64,000 nucleotides of DNA, taken from NCBI GenBank assembly GCA_964445645.1, contig CAYULH010000001.1, positions 92,268 through 156,267 of the forward strand. Direction: 5' to 3'. This stretch comes from Aureispira sp964445645. Lineage in GTDB: Bacteria > Bacteroidota > Bacteroidia > Chitinophagales > Saprospiraceae. The position numbers and the translations under genes were made by a program. Shown here piece after piece: positions 27,269-36,110 of this stretch. A model generated the notes under the pieces. The model ran no database searches and was not told the DNA's origin. It worked only from the letters and a program-made list of their open reading frames with translations. The number at the start of each line of letters is the position of its first letter. Position 1 is the first letter of the stretch.

Positions 27269-29113
27269 ATGTGTGGAATTGTTGCTTATATTGGCTCCAG
27301 AGACGCTTATGACATTCTTATCAAAGGATTACAACGCCTAGAATACAGAGGTTATGATAGCGCAGGCATTGCATTATTGCAAGAGAACAATAACTTAAAA
27401 GTCTATAAGAAAAAAGGAAAGGTCAAGGATTTGACAGATTTTATAGAGGGCAACAATATTTCTGGAAATGTAGGCATGGGACATACACGTTGGGCAACAC
27501 ATGGCGAGCCCAATGATATTAATGCACACCCACATTTATCGGGCAATGGTCGTCTTTCTATTATTCACAATGGTATCATTGAAAATTATGAAGCCCTAAA
27601 AACGGCATTGATTAATGAAGGGCACCGCTTTACTTCTGATACAGATACAGAGATTTTGATACATCTGATTGAGGCGATCCAAGAACGAGATAAAGTAGGT
27701 TTGGAGGAAGCTGTTCGCATCGCTTTGACAAAGGTAGTGGGGGCTTATGCTATTGTAGTAATGAGCCAAGAAGAGCCAGATTGTATTGTAGCGGCACGCA
27801 AAGGTAGTCCTTTGGTGGTTGGTATTGGAGAAAAGGAATTTTTCTTAGCTTCAGATGCTTCCCCAATTGTAGAATACACCAAAAATGTAGTGTACATCAA
27901 GGAGGAAGAAATTGTATCTTTATATAGATCAGGCGAATTGCACCTCAAAACAATTGCCAACGAAACCAAAACACCCTTCATTGAGCAGTTGGATATTGAG
28001 ATTGAAGCAATCGAAAAAGGTGGCTATGAGCATTATATGCTCAAGGAAATTCACCAACAACCCACCACTATGGCCGATGCCATGCGTGGAAGATTGAGTG
28101 TGCAGAAAGGATTGATTACACTAGGAGGGGTGATTGAGTTTGAAAATCGTATCAAGCAAGCGGATCGTTTGATTATTGTAGCTTGTGGCACCTCTTGGAT
28201 TGCTGGTTTGATTGGAGAATATCTATTTGAAGATTTGGCTCGTATTCCTACTGAGGTAGAATATGGCTCGGAGTTCCGCTATAGAAATCCAATTATTACG
28301 AGCAAAGATGTGGTGATTGCTATTTCTCAATCGGGAGAAACTGCCGATACTTTGGCAGCATTGGATTTGGCCACTGAAAAAGAAGCCCTGACGTATGGTA
28401 TTTGTAATGTGGTTGGCTCTTCTATTGCTCGTGTAACAGATGCTGGTTCGTACATTCATGCAGGGCCAGAAATTGGCGTAGCCTCTACCAAGGCATTTAC
28501 AGGTCAGGTTACTTTATTAACCCTAATGGCGTTGCAATTGGCCAATAATAGAGGGACTATTTCACAGTCGTACTATTTCCAGTTGCTCAATGAATTGGAT
28601 ACCTTGCCTGCCAAACTAAAAAAAGTAGTAGAGCAGGATAGCAAGATCAAGTATATTGCCCAATTGTGGAAAGATGCCGAAAATGCACTCTATTTGGGTC
28701 GAGGCTACAATTTCCCGATTGCACTAGAAGGAGCACTCAAACTCAAAGAAATTTCGTATATTCACGCAGAAGGATACCCTGCTGCTGAAATGAAACATGG
28801 CCCTATTGCCTTGATTGATGAAAATATGCCGGTGGTTATTATTGCAACAAGTGGTAGTACCCGCGAAAAAATCATCAGTAATATTCAAGAGGTCAAGGCA
28901 CGCAAAGGAAAGGTATTGGCCATTATTACAGAAGGGGACGAACAAATTCCAGCTATTGCTGACCATGTTATCGAAATACCCGAAACAGCAGAACCACTAG
29001 TTCCCTTACTTTCCGTTATACCATTACAATTACTAGCCTATCATATTGCTGTTTTGAGAGGTTGCAATGTGGATCAGCCACGCAACTTAGCCAAATCTGT
29101 TACGGTAGAATAA
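27269..29113 (+). CDS. glmS: Glutamine--fructose-6-phosphate aminotransferase (isomerizing)
   Basis: 614 residues, normal length. It begins MCGIVAYIGSRDAYDIL, so removal of Met exposes the catalytic N-terminal Cys of the Ntn glutaminase domain. The glutaminase motifs RLEYRGYDSAG and MGHTRWATHGEPN follow. Two SIS sugar-isomerase domains carry ISQSGETADTLAAL, ASTKAFTGQV and the C-terminal LAKSVTVE. It makes glucosamine-6-phosphate for peptidoglycan and lipopolysaccharide. The 60-nt leader is too short for a glmS ribozyme. The DUF4290 gene follows after 15 bp. Confidence 0.97.
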   Translation: MCGIVAYIGSRDAYDILIKGLQRLEYRGYDSAGIALLQENNNLKVYKKKGKVKDLTDFIEGNNISGNVGMGHTRWATHGEPNDINAHPHLSGNGRLSIIHNGIIENYEALKTALINEGHRFTSDTDTEILIHLIEAIQERDKVGLEEAVRIALTKVVGAYAIVVMSQEEPDCIVAARKGSPLVVGIGEKEFFLASDASPIVEYTKNVVYIKEEEIVSLYRSGELHLKTIANETKTPFIEQLDIEIEAIEKGGYEHYMLKEIHQQPTTMADAMRGRLSVQKGLITLGGVIEFENRIKQADRLIIVACGTSWIAGLIGEYLFEDLARIPTEVEYGSEFRYRNPIITSKDVVIAISQSGETADTLAALDLATEKEALTYGICNVVGSSIARVTDAGSYIHAGPEIGVASTKAFTGQVTLLTLMALQLANNRGTISQSYYFQLLNELDTLPAKLKKVVEQDSKIKYIAQLWKDAENALYLGRGYNFPIALEGALKLKEISYIHAEGYPAAEMKHGPIALIDENMPVVIIATSGSTREKIISNIQEVKARKGKVLAIITEGDEQIPAIADHVIEIPETAEPLVPLLSVIPLQLLAYHIAVLRGCNVDQPRNLAKSVTVE

Positions 29114-29128
29114 GAACTAACAAATTAT

Positions 29129-29866
29129 ATGAGTGATAATACACTAAACAACGCCAAGAGAATGGCGGATTACAACACCCAAAAAGATCAATTGCTGATT
29201 CGTGAATACGGACGCAATACCCAAAACTTAATCAATCACGCCAAGACTATTGAAGATAAAGCAGAGCGGCAGGCTTATGTAGAGGAAATCGTGCGTTTGA
29301 TTATGACCATGCACCCACATACCAGAAATGTAGATGATTATGAGCTTAAAATCTGGTCACATGTCTTAAAAATGGCAGATTACGATTTGGATGTGGACGA
29401 ACCTGCAAATTTGCCCGATGCTCGTGCACGCCGCAAACCAGACAAGGTAAGTTACCCTGTTAATACACGCCGTCTGCGCCATTATGGAGCCAATGTACGC
29501 ACCATGATCGAAAAGGCAAAGCAGATGGAGGACAAAGAACAACAAGAGGCGTATATAGCAGTGATTGGGGCTTACATGAAAATGTCTTACAAAGCTTGGA
29601 ATAGAGAAAGTGTGCAAGATGAAGTTATTTATGAGGAATTTGCCAAATTATCTAGGGGAGAATTAAAAATACCTGAAGGAACAAATTTAGATTCCCTAAT
29701 TTCTCCCAAAAAGAAAAAAACAGGCGGCAATAGTGGTTCTAGTACCAATACCTCCACTACTACTATACGCGGCAAACGCCGTAGCAGCAAAAGCTCGTCT
29801 AAACCTAAGAAAAAAACAAGCAAACGCAGCTCTAGCTCCAAAAGCCAGCGCAGTAGAAAACGCTAG
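29129..29866 (+). CDS. DUF4290 domain protein with basic tail
   Basis: 245 residues. The first 190 fit the Bacteroidota family DUF4290: two helical halves with the repeated pattern REYGRNTQNLINHAKTIEDK and RHYGANVRTMIEKAKQMEDK, each followed by a YVEEI/YIAVI helix. The last 55 residues are a low-complexity Lys/Arg/Ser tail (KRRSSKSSSKPKKKTSKRSS) like those of nucleic-acid-binding bacterial proteins. No enzyme motif is visible. It follows glmS by 15 bp, so the two share a transcript. The function is unknown; RNA or DNA binding by the tail is inference. Confidence 0.85.
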   Translation: MSDNTLNNAKRMADYNTQKDQLLIREYGRNTQNLINHAKTIEDKAERQAYVEEIVRLIMTMHPHTRNVDDYELKIWSHVLKMADYDLDVDEPANLPDARARRKPDKVSYPVNTRRLRHYGANVRTMIEKAKQMEDKEQQEAYIAVIGAYMKMSYKAWNRESVQDEVIYEEFAKLSRGELKIPEGTNLDSLISPKKKKTGGNSGSSTNTSTTTIRGKRRSSKSSSKPKKKTSKRSSSSKSQRSRKR

Positions 29867-29896
29867 TAGGGGCGTATAGCATACGCCCCACTAGCG
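29861..29896. repeat. Palindromic repeat GGGGCGTAT-AGC-ATACGCCCC
   Basis: Perfect 9-bp arms at 29869-29877 and 29881-29889 are extended by CGCTAGT (29861-29867) and ACTAGCG (29890-29896), with one bulged A. The palindrome overlaps the DUF4290 stop codon. A near copy (GGGCGTAT-GCA-ATACGCCC) lies inside the sucC terminator at 53425-53443. Confidence 0.7.
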
Positions 29897-29949
29897 AAGT
29901 ACAGCATATACCCCTACTACCTTAGATCGCTTTGCAAAGGTCAAGAAAT

Positions 29950-29986
29950 AACAAAAGCTACTTCTAAACTAGAGGTAGCTTTTGTT
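29950..29986 (+). terminator. Terminator of glmS-DUF4290
   Basis: 16-bp arms AACAAAAGCTACTTCT (29950-29965) and AGAGGTAGCTTTTGTT (29971-29986) with a 5-nt loop and one U-G pair on the plus strand. It is T-rich at its 3' side and lies 83 bp after the DUF4290 gene. Confidence 0.75.
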
Positions 29987-30021
29987 GTCTTAACGTAGCA
30001 TTAGAAGTTTTAGAGTCTATT

Positions 30022-31320
30022 ATGAAAAAAGTACTTTCCCCAATAGAACAGCAAATTTTTAAGCAAAAAGCACTGCTTTGGGGACAAAAGCAAGATGAAG
30101 TGTGCTGCTGCTTGGATAGCAACCACTACAAAGGTGATCCTTATGGGAATTATGCCTTTGTATTGGCCGTAGGGGCAGCGCATCAACTAGAATTGAGAAA
30201 AGCAAAAGGAGCCTTTGAGCAGCTAAGAAACTTTGCCAAGGCGCAACAAGATTGGTTGTTTGGCTATTTGAGTTATGAACTAAAAGACGATGTAGAAGCT
30301 TTACGCTCTAATAATTTAGCGACACAAAATTTTCCTTTATTGCATTTCTTTGCACCCCGCTATTTGATTTTGATACATTATAATGGTGTTTTAGAAGTAC
30401 AATCCAAACATGAACCTGCTGAACAAATCATAGAAGCCATACAAGCACAGAAATATTTGGAACAGCCTTGGAAAGCAGTTCATCTAAGGCCCAGAATGTC
30501 TAAAGCAAGGTATCTGGAAACAGTAAAGACCATACAAGAACACATTGCAGCAGGAGATGTGTACGAACTCAATTTTTGTCAAGAATTTTTTGCTGAGAAT
30601 TGTTTGTTGGACCCCATAACAGCCTATAACCGTCTTAATGCTATTGCTCAGACCCCTTTTGCGGCTTATTATCAGCATCAAAATTATTATGCACTATGTG
30701 GAAGCCCCGAACGGTTTTTGTGCAAGCGTGGGCAGCAATTGATTGCCCAACCCATCAAAGGAACTATTCGCCGAGGGCAAGACCCTGTGGAAGATGAAGC
30801 ATTGAGAGAACAATTGAGACAAAGTGAAAAAGATAGAGCCGAGAATGTAATGATTGTAGATTTGATGCGAAATGACTTGACCAAGGTTTGTACCACAGGC
30901 AGCATACAAGTGAAGGAATTGTTTGGAGTGTATAGTTTTGAACGGGTTTCGCAGATGATTTCAACGGTAATAGGCACCTTACAACCAAAACGGCACTGGA
31001 CCGAAGCCCTAGAGGCTACTTTTCCTATTGGTTCTATGACGGGCGCACCCAAGGTAAGCAGTTTGGAATTGATTGAGCAATACGAAACCGTTGCACGTGG
31101 TTTGTATGCTGGAACCATAGGCTATGTTACCCCCACAGGCGATTTTGATTTTAATGTTGTTATTCGCTCGCTTTTGTATGATGCTTCGTCCCAATACCTC
31201 TCGTGCCAAGTGGGAGGAGCTATTGTGTTTGACTCTCAAGCTCTTGCCGAATACGAAGAATGCTTGCTCAAGGCACAAACAATTTTGGCAGCACTAGAGG
31301 GTACCTTGCAGGAAACATAA
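30022..31320 (+). CDS. pabB: Aminodeoxychorismate synthase component I (PabB-type)
   Basis: 432 residues, belonging to the chorismate-utilising TrpE/PabB/EntC fold. Motifs: GDVYELNFCQEF, LCGSPERFL, the PabB-type loop PIKGTIRRG (anthranilate synthases carry PIAGT), RAENVMIVDLMRNDL, and PIGSMTGAPKVSSLELIEQYE. With a glutamine amidotransferase subunit (PabA, not in this window) it would turn chorismate into 4-amino-4-deoxychorismate for folate. It is preceded by its own spacer after the glmS-DUF4290 terminator and converges on the minus-strand lipoprotein gene with 23 bp between stop codons. Confidence 0.9.
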   Translation: MKKVLSPIEQQIFKQKALLWGQKQDEVCCCLDSNHYKGDPYGNYAFVLAVGAAHQLELRKAKGAFEQLRNFAKAQQDWLFGYLSYELKDDVEALRSNNLATQNFPLLHFFAPRYLILIHYNGVLEVQSKHEPAEQIIEAIQAQKYLEQPWKAVHLRPRMSKARYLETVKTIQEHIAAGDVYELNFCQEFFAENCLLDPITAYNRLNAIAQTPFAAYYQHQNYYALCGSPERFLCKRGQQLIAQPIKGTIRRGQDPVEDEALREQLRQSEKDRAENVMIVDLMRNDLTKVCTTGSIQVKELFGVYSFERVSQMISTVIGTLQPKRHWTEALEATFPIGSMTGAPKVSSLELIEQYETVARGLYAGTIGYVTPTGDFDFNVVIRSLLYDASSQYLSCQVGGAIVFDSQALAEYEECLLKAQTILAALEGTLQET

Positions 31321-31343
31321 GTTGGTCTTGGTTCACTATCCTA

Positions 31344-32618
31344 TTATCCCTCTAGCAATGTACTGATTATTTTTTGTTGTGTTCTACCAATCGTAGAAGA
31401 GTAAACCCAGTCATTTTGTTCCAACACCGTAACATATTCTTGAAAAGTACGTCCGATTTTTGAATCAGGATAATTTTCTGTAATGTGCAAATAGGCTTCT
31501 TGGTATTCGGCTTTCAACTGTTCCGTAGTCTTGTCAAAGGCAGGATTAGAAGGGCTGCCTTGAAGCAAAATCGTCAATTGTCTGTTCAGGCGTTTTTTGG
31601 CATTAGAATACCACATAAAATCAGGATAAGTAGCCACAAAATAATTCCAAGACAAGACCCAACGTGCTAGTTCCTTGGGTGTAATAACCAACTCATTGTG
31701 TTGCCACCAAAAATTAGGCACTTCCAGTTGGTATTGGTTCATAAAAGCACGCATAGGCGTAGAGACTTCTCGATAAAAAACACGGTATAAAAAATCAACA
31801 TCTTCTACAATAACTACCTTATCATTGTCCAAGCCAAAATTAAATCCATTATCAGCCAATTCTTGAGTGAACAAATCACGCTTCATGTAAGCCCGTTTAT
31901 AGCGTTTGATTTCTGTTTTTAAATGTTGATAATCGCCAAGTGGACGTTGTTGCAAATTGGACAATACCTTGTCGTACAATTTTCTAAATGCAGCATAAGC
32001 CGCATCATGGGTGCGTTTGGTGCTGCGATCTACCAAAATAGCCTTGTAACGGGCAATGGCAGTAGAGATACTGCTTGGGCGTTGGGCATCCAATTGCTGC
32101 AAAAAATCTTGATAGCTTTGGAGCAAGCGCTGATCAATCACTTGTTTCTCCTCTTCTTCCTTATTCGTGATAAGCAAATTAGATTGTTGTTGATTGGCCG
32201 CTTCCAACAAGGCTGCTGTCTCCTTTTGAGTAATTATTTTTTTATTGGTTTTTTCATCCAAGAATTCTACAAAAGCAGCATAAACCCAGCCTTCTTGGCC
32301 TTCCTCTGTTAGAATTTTGTACCAATGGCTATTGTACTCTTGTCGGTTGTGGGTAATGGTGGTTGTAAATTGAGTGCTGTCGTGTAAAAACTCTACCAAG
32401 CTAGATTCTTGCAAGATTTGCAACACAGCTCCTTCCAAATCAGGGGTCTGACGCATACGAAGACGAGTAGTTTTTGTACGCATAAAACGTCTAGGAGTAG
32501 GAGTAATAGCCATACTGTCTGTTGTCGGAACAACTGTTGGTGTTTCGGCTTCTTGACAAGCAGAAAAATTGATTACAAAAGCAAGAAAAATAAAACTGAC
32601 ACAAGAAAAAAAACGCAT
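31344..32618 (-). CDS. SH3-domain lipoprotein
   Basis: 424 residues. The signal peptide ends in the lipobox FSAC, so Cys21 is probably lipidated. A bacterial SH3 domain follows at about residues 47-120 (RLRMRQTPDLEGAVLQIL, HWYKILTEEGQEGWVYAAFVEFL). The rest is helical, with charged segments and Tyr/Trp-rich stretches (NYFVATYPDFMWYSNAKKRLNRQL), and has no enzymatic motif. SH3b domains often bind cell-wall peptides, so a periplasmic wall-sensing or scaffold role is possible but inferred. There is no obvious operon partner. Confidence 0.75.
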   Translation of the reverse strand: MRFFSCVSFIFLAFVINFSACQEAETPTVVPTTDSMAITPTPRRFMRTKTTRLRMRQTPDLEGAVLQILQESSLVEFLHDSTQFTTTITHNRQEYNSHWYKILTEEGQEGWVYAAFVEFLDEKTNKKIITQKETAALLEAANQQQSNLLITNKEEEEKQVIDQRLLQSYQDFLQQLDAQRPSSISTAIARYKAILVDRSTKRTHDAAYAAFRKLYDKVLSNLQQRPLGDYQHLKTEIKRYKRAYMKRDLFTQELADNGFNFGLDNDKVVIVEDVDFLYRVFYREVSTPMRAFMNQYQLEVPNFWWQHNELVITPKELARWVLSWNYFVATYPDFMWYSNAKKRLNRQLTILLQGSPSNPAFDKTTEQLKAEYQEAYLHITENYPDSKIGRTFQEYVTVLEQNDWVYSSTIGRTQQKIISTLLEG

Positions 32619-32993
32619 AGAGTAGTAGTTATATCATGGTATACAAAGGTGTAACACCATCTGTCACAGTAGAGCTGTTTTATCAAAAAAAAATGAATAC
32701 ACAAAGTAGGGCTCTTGTTCAACAAATGGAAAGATTGGCTCCATAAAGCAATAATAAAGTTATCATTAGGTCGTTAAAAGTGTATAGAACGCTTATTTTA
32801 GGATTGAAGTGGTCATGCTTGGGTTTGTACTTATGAATACCAATTCATACCATTACCAACAAAGCCAACCAATTCCTAGAAAAAACTAATATACTTGCGA
32901 AAATTCCTTGCAAAACTAGGCTGAATGTTGTAACTTGTCATAGTACAAGCATTTCTTGTAGCACCATTTTTTATTCTATTTAATTGATAAGTT
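32619..32993. other. Divergent spacer
   Basis: 375 bp between divergent genes. It should hold promoters for both. An imperfect -7-like TAACTTGT lies near 32934-32941, but I see no convincing consensus pair, hairpin or reading frame. Confidence 0.5.
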
Positions 32994-34088
32994 ATGTCTT
33001 TTACTAATCCAATTACTATACAGAAGTTAAGCGTAATAAAGCTGAACATGTACTTGAGAACATTGGCAGCTATTTTAACAAAGAAGTTTGAAGATGGGCA
33101 AACCGTTCCTTTCTCGTTGATACTGAACCATGTTTATAATGGATTAGACGAAAGTAGAAGTGCAAAAATACCTTTCTTATTGTTGGGTAATCTCAAAGGT
33201 GGAGAAAGTACTTGGAAGAAATTTAGAGAGACAGCACTAGAGGGCGGCAAGAAACAAAAAGACTTCATGTTGGTTGGAGATTGTACGCTCCAAGGCAAGA
33301 CATTGGTATTCGATGTCAATAAAAGCAAAGGACTGAACAAAATATCGCCCAAGGTAAAAGCACGCCTAGAAAATGTACTCAAAAAAATTGATTCAGAATA
33401 TGCAATCAGCTTTACGGATGTTGCCGTAGAAGAGGGCGATGCTCCAAATACAGCTACTACAGCAGCAGCAGCAGGAGCCACTGCCACCACAACTGCTGAT
33501 GATTCGGATAAAGAAATGTCGGCTGCAGCACAAAAAGCAATTGACGATTATAAGAAAGAAGAAACCGAAAAAGCGAACAAACTCAGTGAGTACATCACTA
33601 AGTTAACCGCAATGTTTAAGAACGACTTGCAAAAAATTGCCCAAAATGTAGATAACGACCGTGTAACAGGTTCCGATATCAAGGCCATTAAAGAAATTAA
33701 TGCCATGTATGCGGACACCGTAAACTTCTACAATGATGCCGGCAAGCAAGTAAAAGCCACTTTTGCAGCTGCTTACAAAAAATTAGAAGAGGGCAAACCT
33801 CTGCTCATGAAGCTATCTTTGGTGGTTAAAAAACGCAAGAAAAGCTTGGCAGATTTGGCAGCACAGAGTTACTACCAACACAAGGAAGGGCGACAACCTA
33901 CCCCAGAAGAAACCAATCAAATTCAAGGCTTTCTAAAAGAAACATTAGATAACAACAAAAAAAATCTTCGTGCACCACAAGACAAGGTATTACGTGCCTT
34001 CTCTTATGTACTCAAACGTGTAGGTGTCAGTAGATTTCAGGTACTATATGTAGAACAAACTGTTGAAAAAAGCATTATTGCAGCATAG
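32994..34088 (+). CDS. Hypothetical cytoplasmic protein, Lys-rich, two-part
   Basis: 364 residues, not recognised. There is no signal peptide or membrane segment. Residues about 1-145 form a compact domain (IPFLLLGNLKGGESTWKKFR, GDCTLQGKTLVFDVNKSKGL) that could be a small beta-rich fold. A low-complexity Ala/Thr linker (TATTAAAAGATATTTADD) follows at about 150-175. The C-terminal half is highly charged and helical, probably coiled coil (EETEKANKLSEYITKLTAMFKNDLQKI, VKKRKKSLADLAAQ). The gene has its own terminator. Its bias and length look like a real, well-expressed gene; no function is proposed. Confidence 0.8.
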   Translation: MSFTNPITIQKLSVIKLNMYLRTLAAILTKKFEDGQTVPFSLILNHVYNGLDESRSAKIPFLLLGNLKGGESTWKKFRETALEGGKKQKDFMLVGDCTLQGKTLVFDVNKSKGLNKISPKVKARLENVLKKIDSEYAISFTDVAVEEGDAPNTATTAAAAGATATTTADDSDKEMSAAAQKAIDDYKKEETEKANKLSEYITKLTAMFKNDLQKIAQNVDNDRVTGSDIKAIKEINAMYADTVNFYNDAGKQVKATFAAAYKKLEEGKPLLMKLSLVVKKRKKSLADLAAQSYYQHKEGRQPTPEETNQIQGFLKETLDNNKKNLRAPQDKVLRAFSYVLKRVGVSRFQVLYVEQTVEKSIIAA

Positions 34089-34117
34089 AACTAGCTCAAC
34101 ATAGATTAGATGCAAAA

Positions 34118-34149
34118 AGCACCTGTTCCAATTTTGGAGCAGGTGCTTC
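34118..34149 (+). terminator. Terminator of the hypothetical gene ending at 34088
   Basis: 14-bp arms AAGCACCTGTTCCA (34118-34131) and TGGAGCAGGTGCTT (34136-34149), 4-nt loop, then CTTTT. The single non-identical position is U-G on the plus strand, so it serves the plus-strand gene. Confidence 0.85.
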
Positions 34150-34180
34150 TTTTAGTGATAGTTGCCTAATAAGTGTAGGG

Positions 34181-35467
34181 TTACACAGAAACTGAAGTTT
34201 CTTCCTTGATGACCAATTGGTCACGCCCTGGCCCAACCGAAATAATAGAAAAAGGAACGCCCAAGGCATCTTCCATAGCTTGAACATAGTTCTGAACAGC
34301 AGCAGGAAAATCTTCAAATTGGCGCATTTGTGTCAAGTCTGTTTTCCATCCGGGATAACTGGTGTAAACAGGAGTAGGGCAGTTGTTGCACAAATCAAAA
34401 GGCAGTTCATTGGTTACCCCTTCGGCAGTTTGGTAGGCCGTAGCAGCGCACAACTCTTCAAACGCATCCAGCACATCTACTTTGGTCATGACCAATTGCG
34501 TCACGCCATTAATCATAATCGTGTATTGTAACTGTGGCAAATCTATCCAGCCACAGCGTCTTGGGCGGCCTGTTGTAGCGCCAAATTCTCCACCAGCTTT
34601 TCGGATAGCTTCCCCTACTTCGTCATGCAGTTCGGTAGGGAAAGGCCCTCCACCAACACGGGTACAATAAGCTTTGGTAATGCCAATTACTTCTCCAATT
34701 TTTTGAGGGGCAATTCCCAGCCCATTACAAACACCAGCAGTAATGGTATTAGACGAAGTTACAAAAGGATAAGTGCCATAATCAATATCCAGCATAGAGC
34801 CTTGAGCACCCTCTGCCAATACTTTTTTGCCTGCTTTGAGGGCATTATTAACAAAATAAGCTGAATTGACAAATTGTAGTTGGCGCAAACGCTCAATAGA
34901 AGCCATCCAAGTTTTTTCTTCGCTCTCCAAGTCAAAATCAACCGCAGGATAAGCAGTCGCCATACGCAAATGCTGTGCCTTCAATTCTTGGTAACGCACT
35001 TCAAAATTATCAGCAAAGATATCGCCTATGCGTAGCCCGTGGCGTGCAATTTTGTCGGTATAAGTAGGCCCAATGCCCTTGAGTGTAGAACCAATTTTGG
35101 CGGCTCCTTTGGCAGCCTCCATTACGGCATCCAAAAAACGATGCGAGGGCAAAATCAAATGTGCTTTGCGTGCAATGTATAATCGACTCAAAAACTCTAC
35201 GCCTGAACTGGATAGTTGGTCGATTTCTCGGCAGAGAATAGTCGGATCAATAACGACCCCATTACCAATAAGATTATCTACATTGGGGCGAAAGATGCCT
35301 GATGGAATGGTATGCAAAACATACTTTTTGCCGTCCAAGTAGAGGGTATGCCCTGCATTGGGACCACCCTGAAAACGTGCCACCAAATCATATTGCGCTG
35401 CGAGATAATCTACAATTTTACCTTTTCCTTCGTCTCCCCACTGCAATCCTAATAACACATCTACCAT
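34181..35467 (-). CDS. purA: Adenylosuccinate synthetase
   Basis: 428 residues from the ATG at 35467 (MVDVLLGLQWGDEGKGKIVD); a 20-residue upstream extension lacks similarity. The GTP loop GDEGKGK, the substrate segment FQGGPNAGHTLY, GIGPTYTDKIARHGLR, EGAQGSMLDIDYGTYPFVTSS and the late TTGRPRRCGWIDL are all present, so the active site is complete. It joins IMP and aspartate with GTP in de novo AMP synthesis. It is transcribed alone toward the previous plus-strand gene. Confidence 0.96.
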   Translation of the reverse strand: MVDVLLGLQWGDEGKGKIVDYLAAQYDLVARFQGGPNAGHTLYLDGKKYVLHTIPSGIFRPNVDNLIGNGVVIDPTILCREIDQLSSSGVEFLSRLYIARKAHLILPSHRFLDAVMEAAKGAAKIGSTLKGIGPTYTDKIARHGLRIGDIFADNFEVRYQELKAQHLRMATAYPAVDFDLESEEKTWMASIERLRQLQFVNSAYFVNNALKAGKKVLAEGAQGSMLDIDYGTYPFVTSSNTITAGVCNGLGIAPQKIGEVIGITKAYCTRVGGGPFPTELHDEVGEAIRKAGGEFGATTGRPRRCGWIDLPQLQYTIMINGVTQLVMTKVDVLDAFEELCAATAYQTAEGVTNELPFDLCNNCPTPVYTSYPGWKTDLTQMRQFEDFPAAVQNYVQAMEDALGVPFSIISVGPGRDQLVIKEETSVSV

Positions 35468-35541
35468 AATTGTCTGTTGTTTTAGTCCATGAATTGCTCT
35501 AGTGACTGTACTGTATTGGTCAGCCACCTAAAGCCCTATCG

Positions 35542-35549
35542 CAAAAATA
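35542..35549 (-). promoter_or_regulatory. purA promoter -7 element
   Basis: Minus-strand TATTTTTG matches TAnnTTTG and lies 74 bp upstream of the purA ATG. The nearest TTTG is closer than the usual 20-bp spacing, so only the -7 box is well supported. Confidence 0.45.
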
Positions 35550-35712
35550 CAAAAACAGCCCCACAAACTAGCTATCTATTTGCTCCCTTTCTTGATATTT
35601 GTAGGGGGATGGTACAATTGGTGGTTGAGTACTCGGGCACTTAGCAGTGTTTCTTTGCTCTTAGTACGATTTCCTATTGTTATTTTGGGCTTAGAAAAGC
35701 TATTGTGATAAA

Positions 35713-35929
35713 TAGACATTATCACGACTCAATTTATAGCGAAAAAAGTATCTTTTGCTCTCACTCATCGTTAAAAATTAGCTCCATAGCGCTGCTATGA
35801 ATCGAACCGAGCAGTGCGAGCTCATAAAATAATTTTTGCCTTGATTGATACCAAACCGAGGCTTTGCCGAGCTCACGCAAGTAAATCTTTCTTTTTATCT
35901 CCTTACAACTCCAGTCGTGATAATGTCTA
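35713..35929. mobile_element. MITE-like non-autonomous element, long copy
   Basis: A 217-bp non-coding segment bounded by perfect 17-bp terminal inverted repeats, TAGACATTATCACGACT (35713-35729) and AGTCGTGATAATGTCTA (35913-35929). Both ends begin with TA, as would follow insertion at a TA dinucleotide. Both sub-terminal regions match the ends of the 78-bp element at 49854-49931 in inverted orientation (CGAAAAAAG-T/C-ATCTTTT on one side; GGAGTTGTA, then AAAAAGA, on the other). The inside carries smaller palindromes (CATAGCGCTGCTATG) but no reading frame. It lies in the spacer between purA and the G8 gene. Confidence 0.75.
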
Positions 35930-36110
35930 ATTGTTTTGCAAATTTCAAGCTATTTTTTTCTTGTAGTCCTCTGAAAATGTTTAATTAATATGGTATGATA
36001 AAAATAAATTCCTTTTGCTTATATTCATGTAGCGTTCTAGGGCTTTGTGAAGTTGTGAATCCCTATTAGCAATCATTCTAATAAATATTTTTAAAACCAA
36101 TCACTTATTT

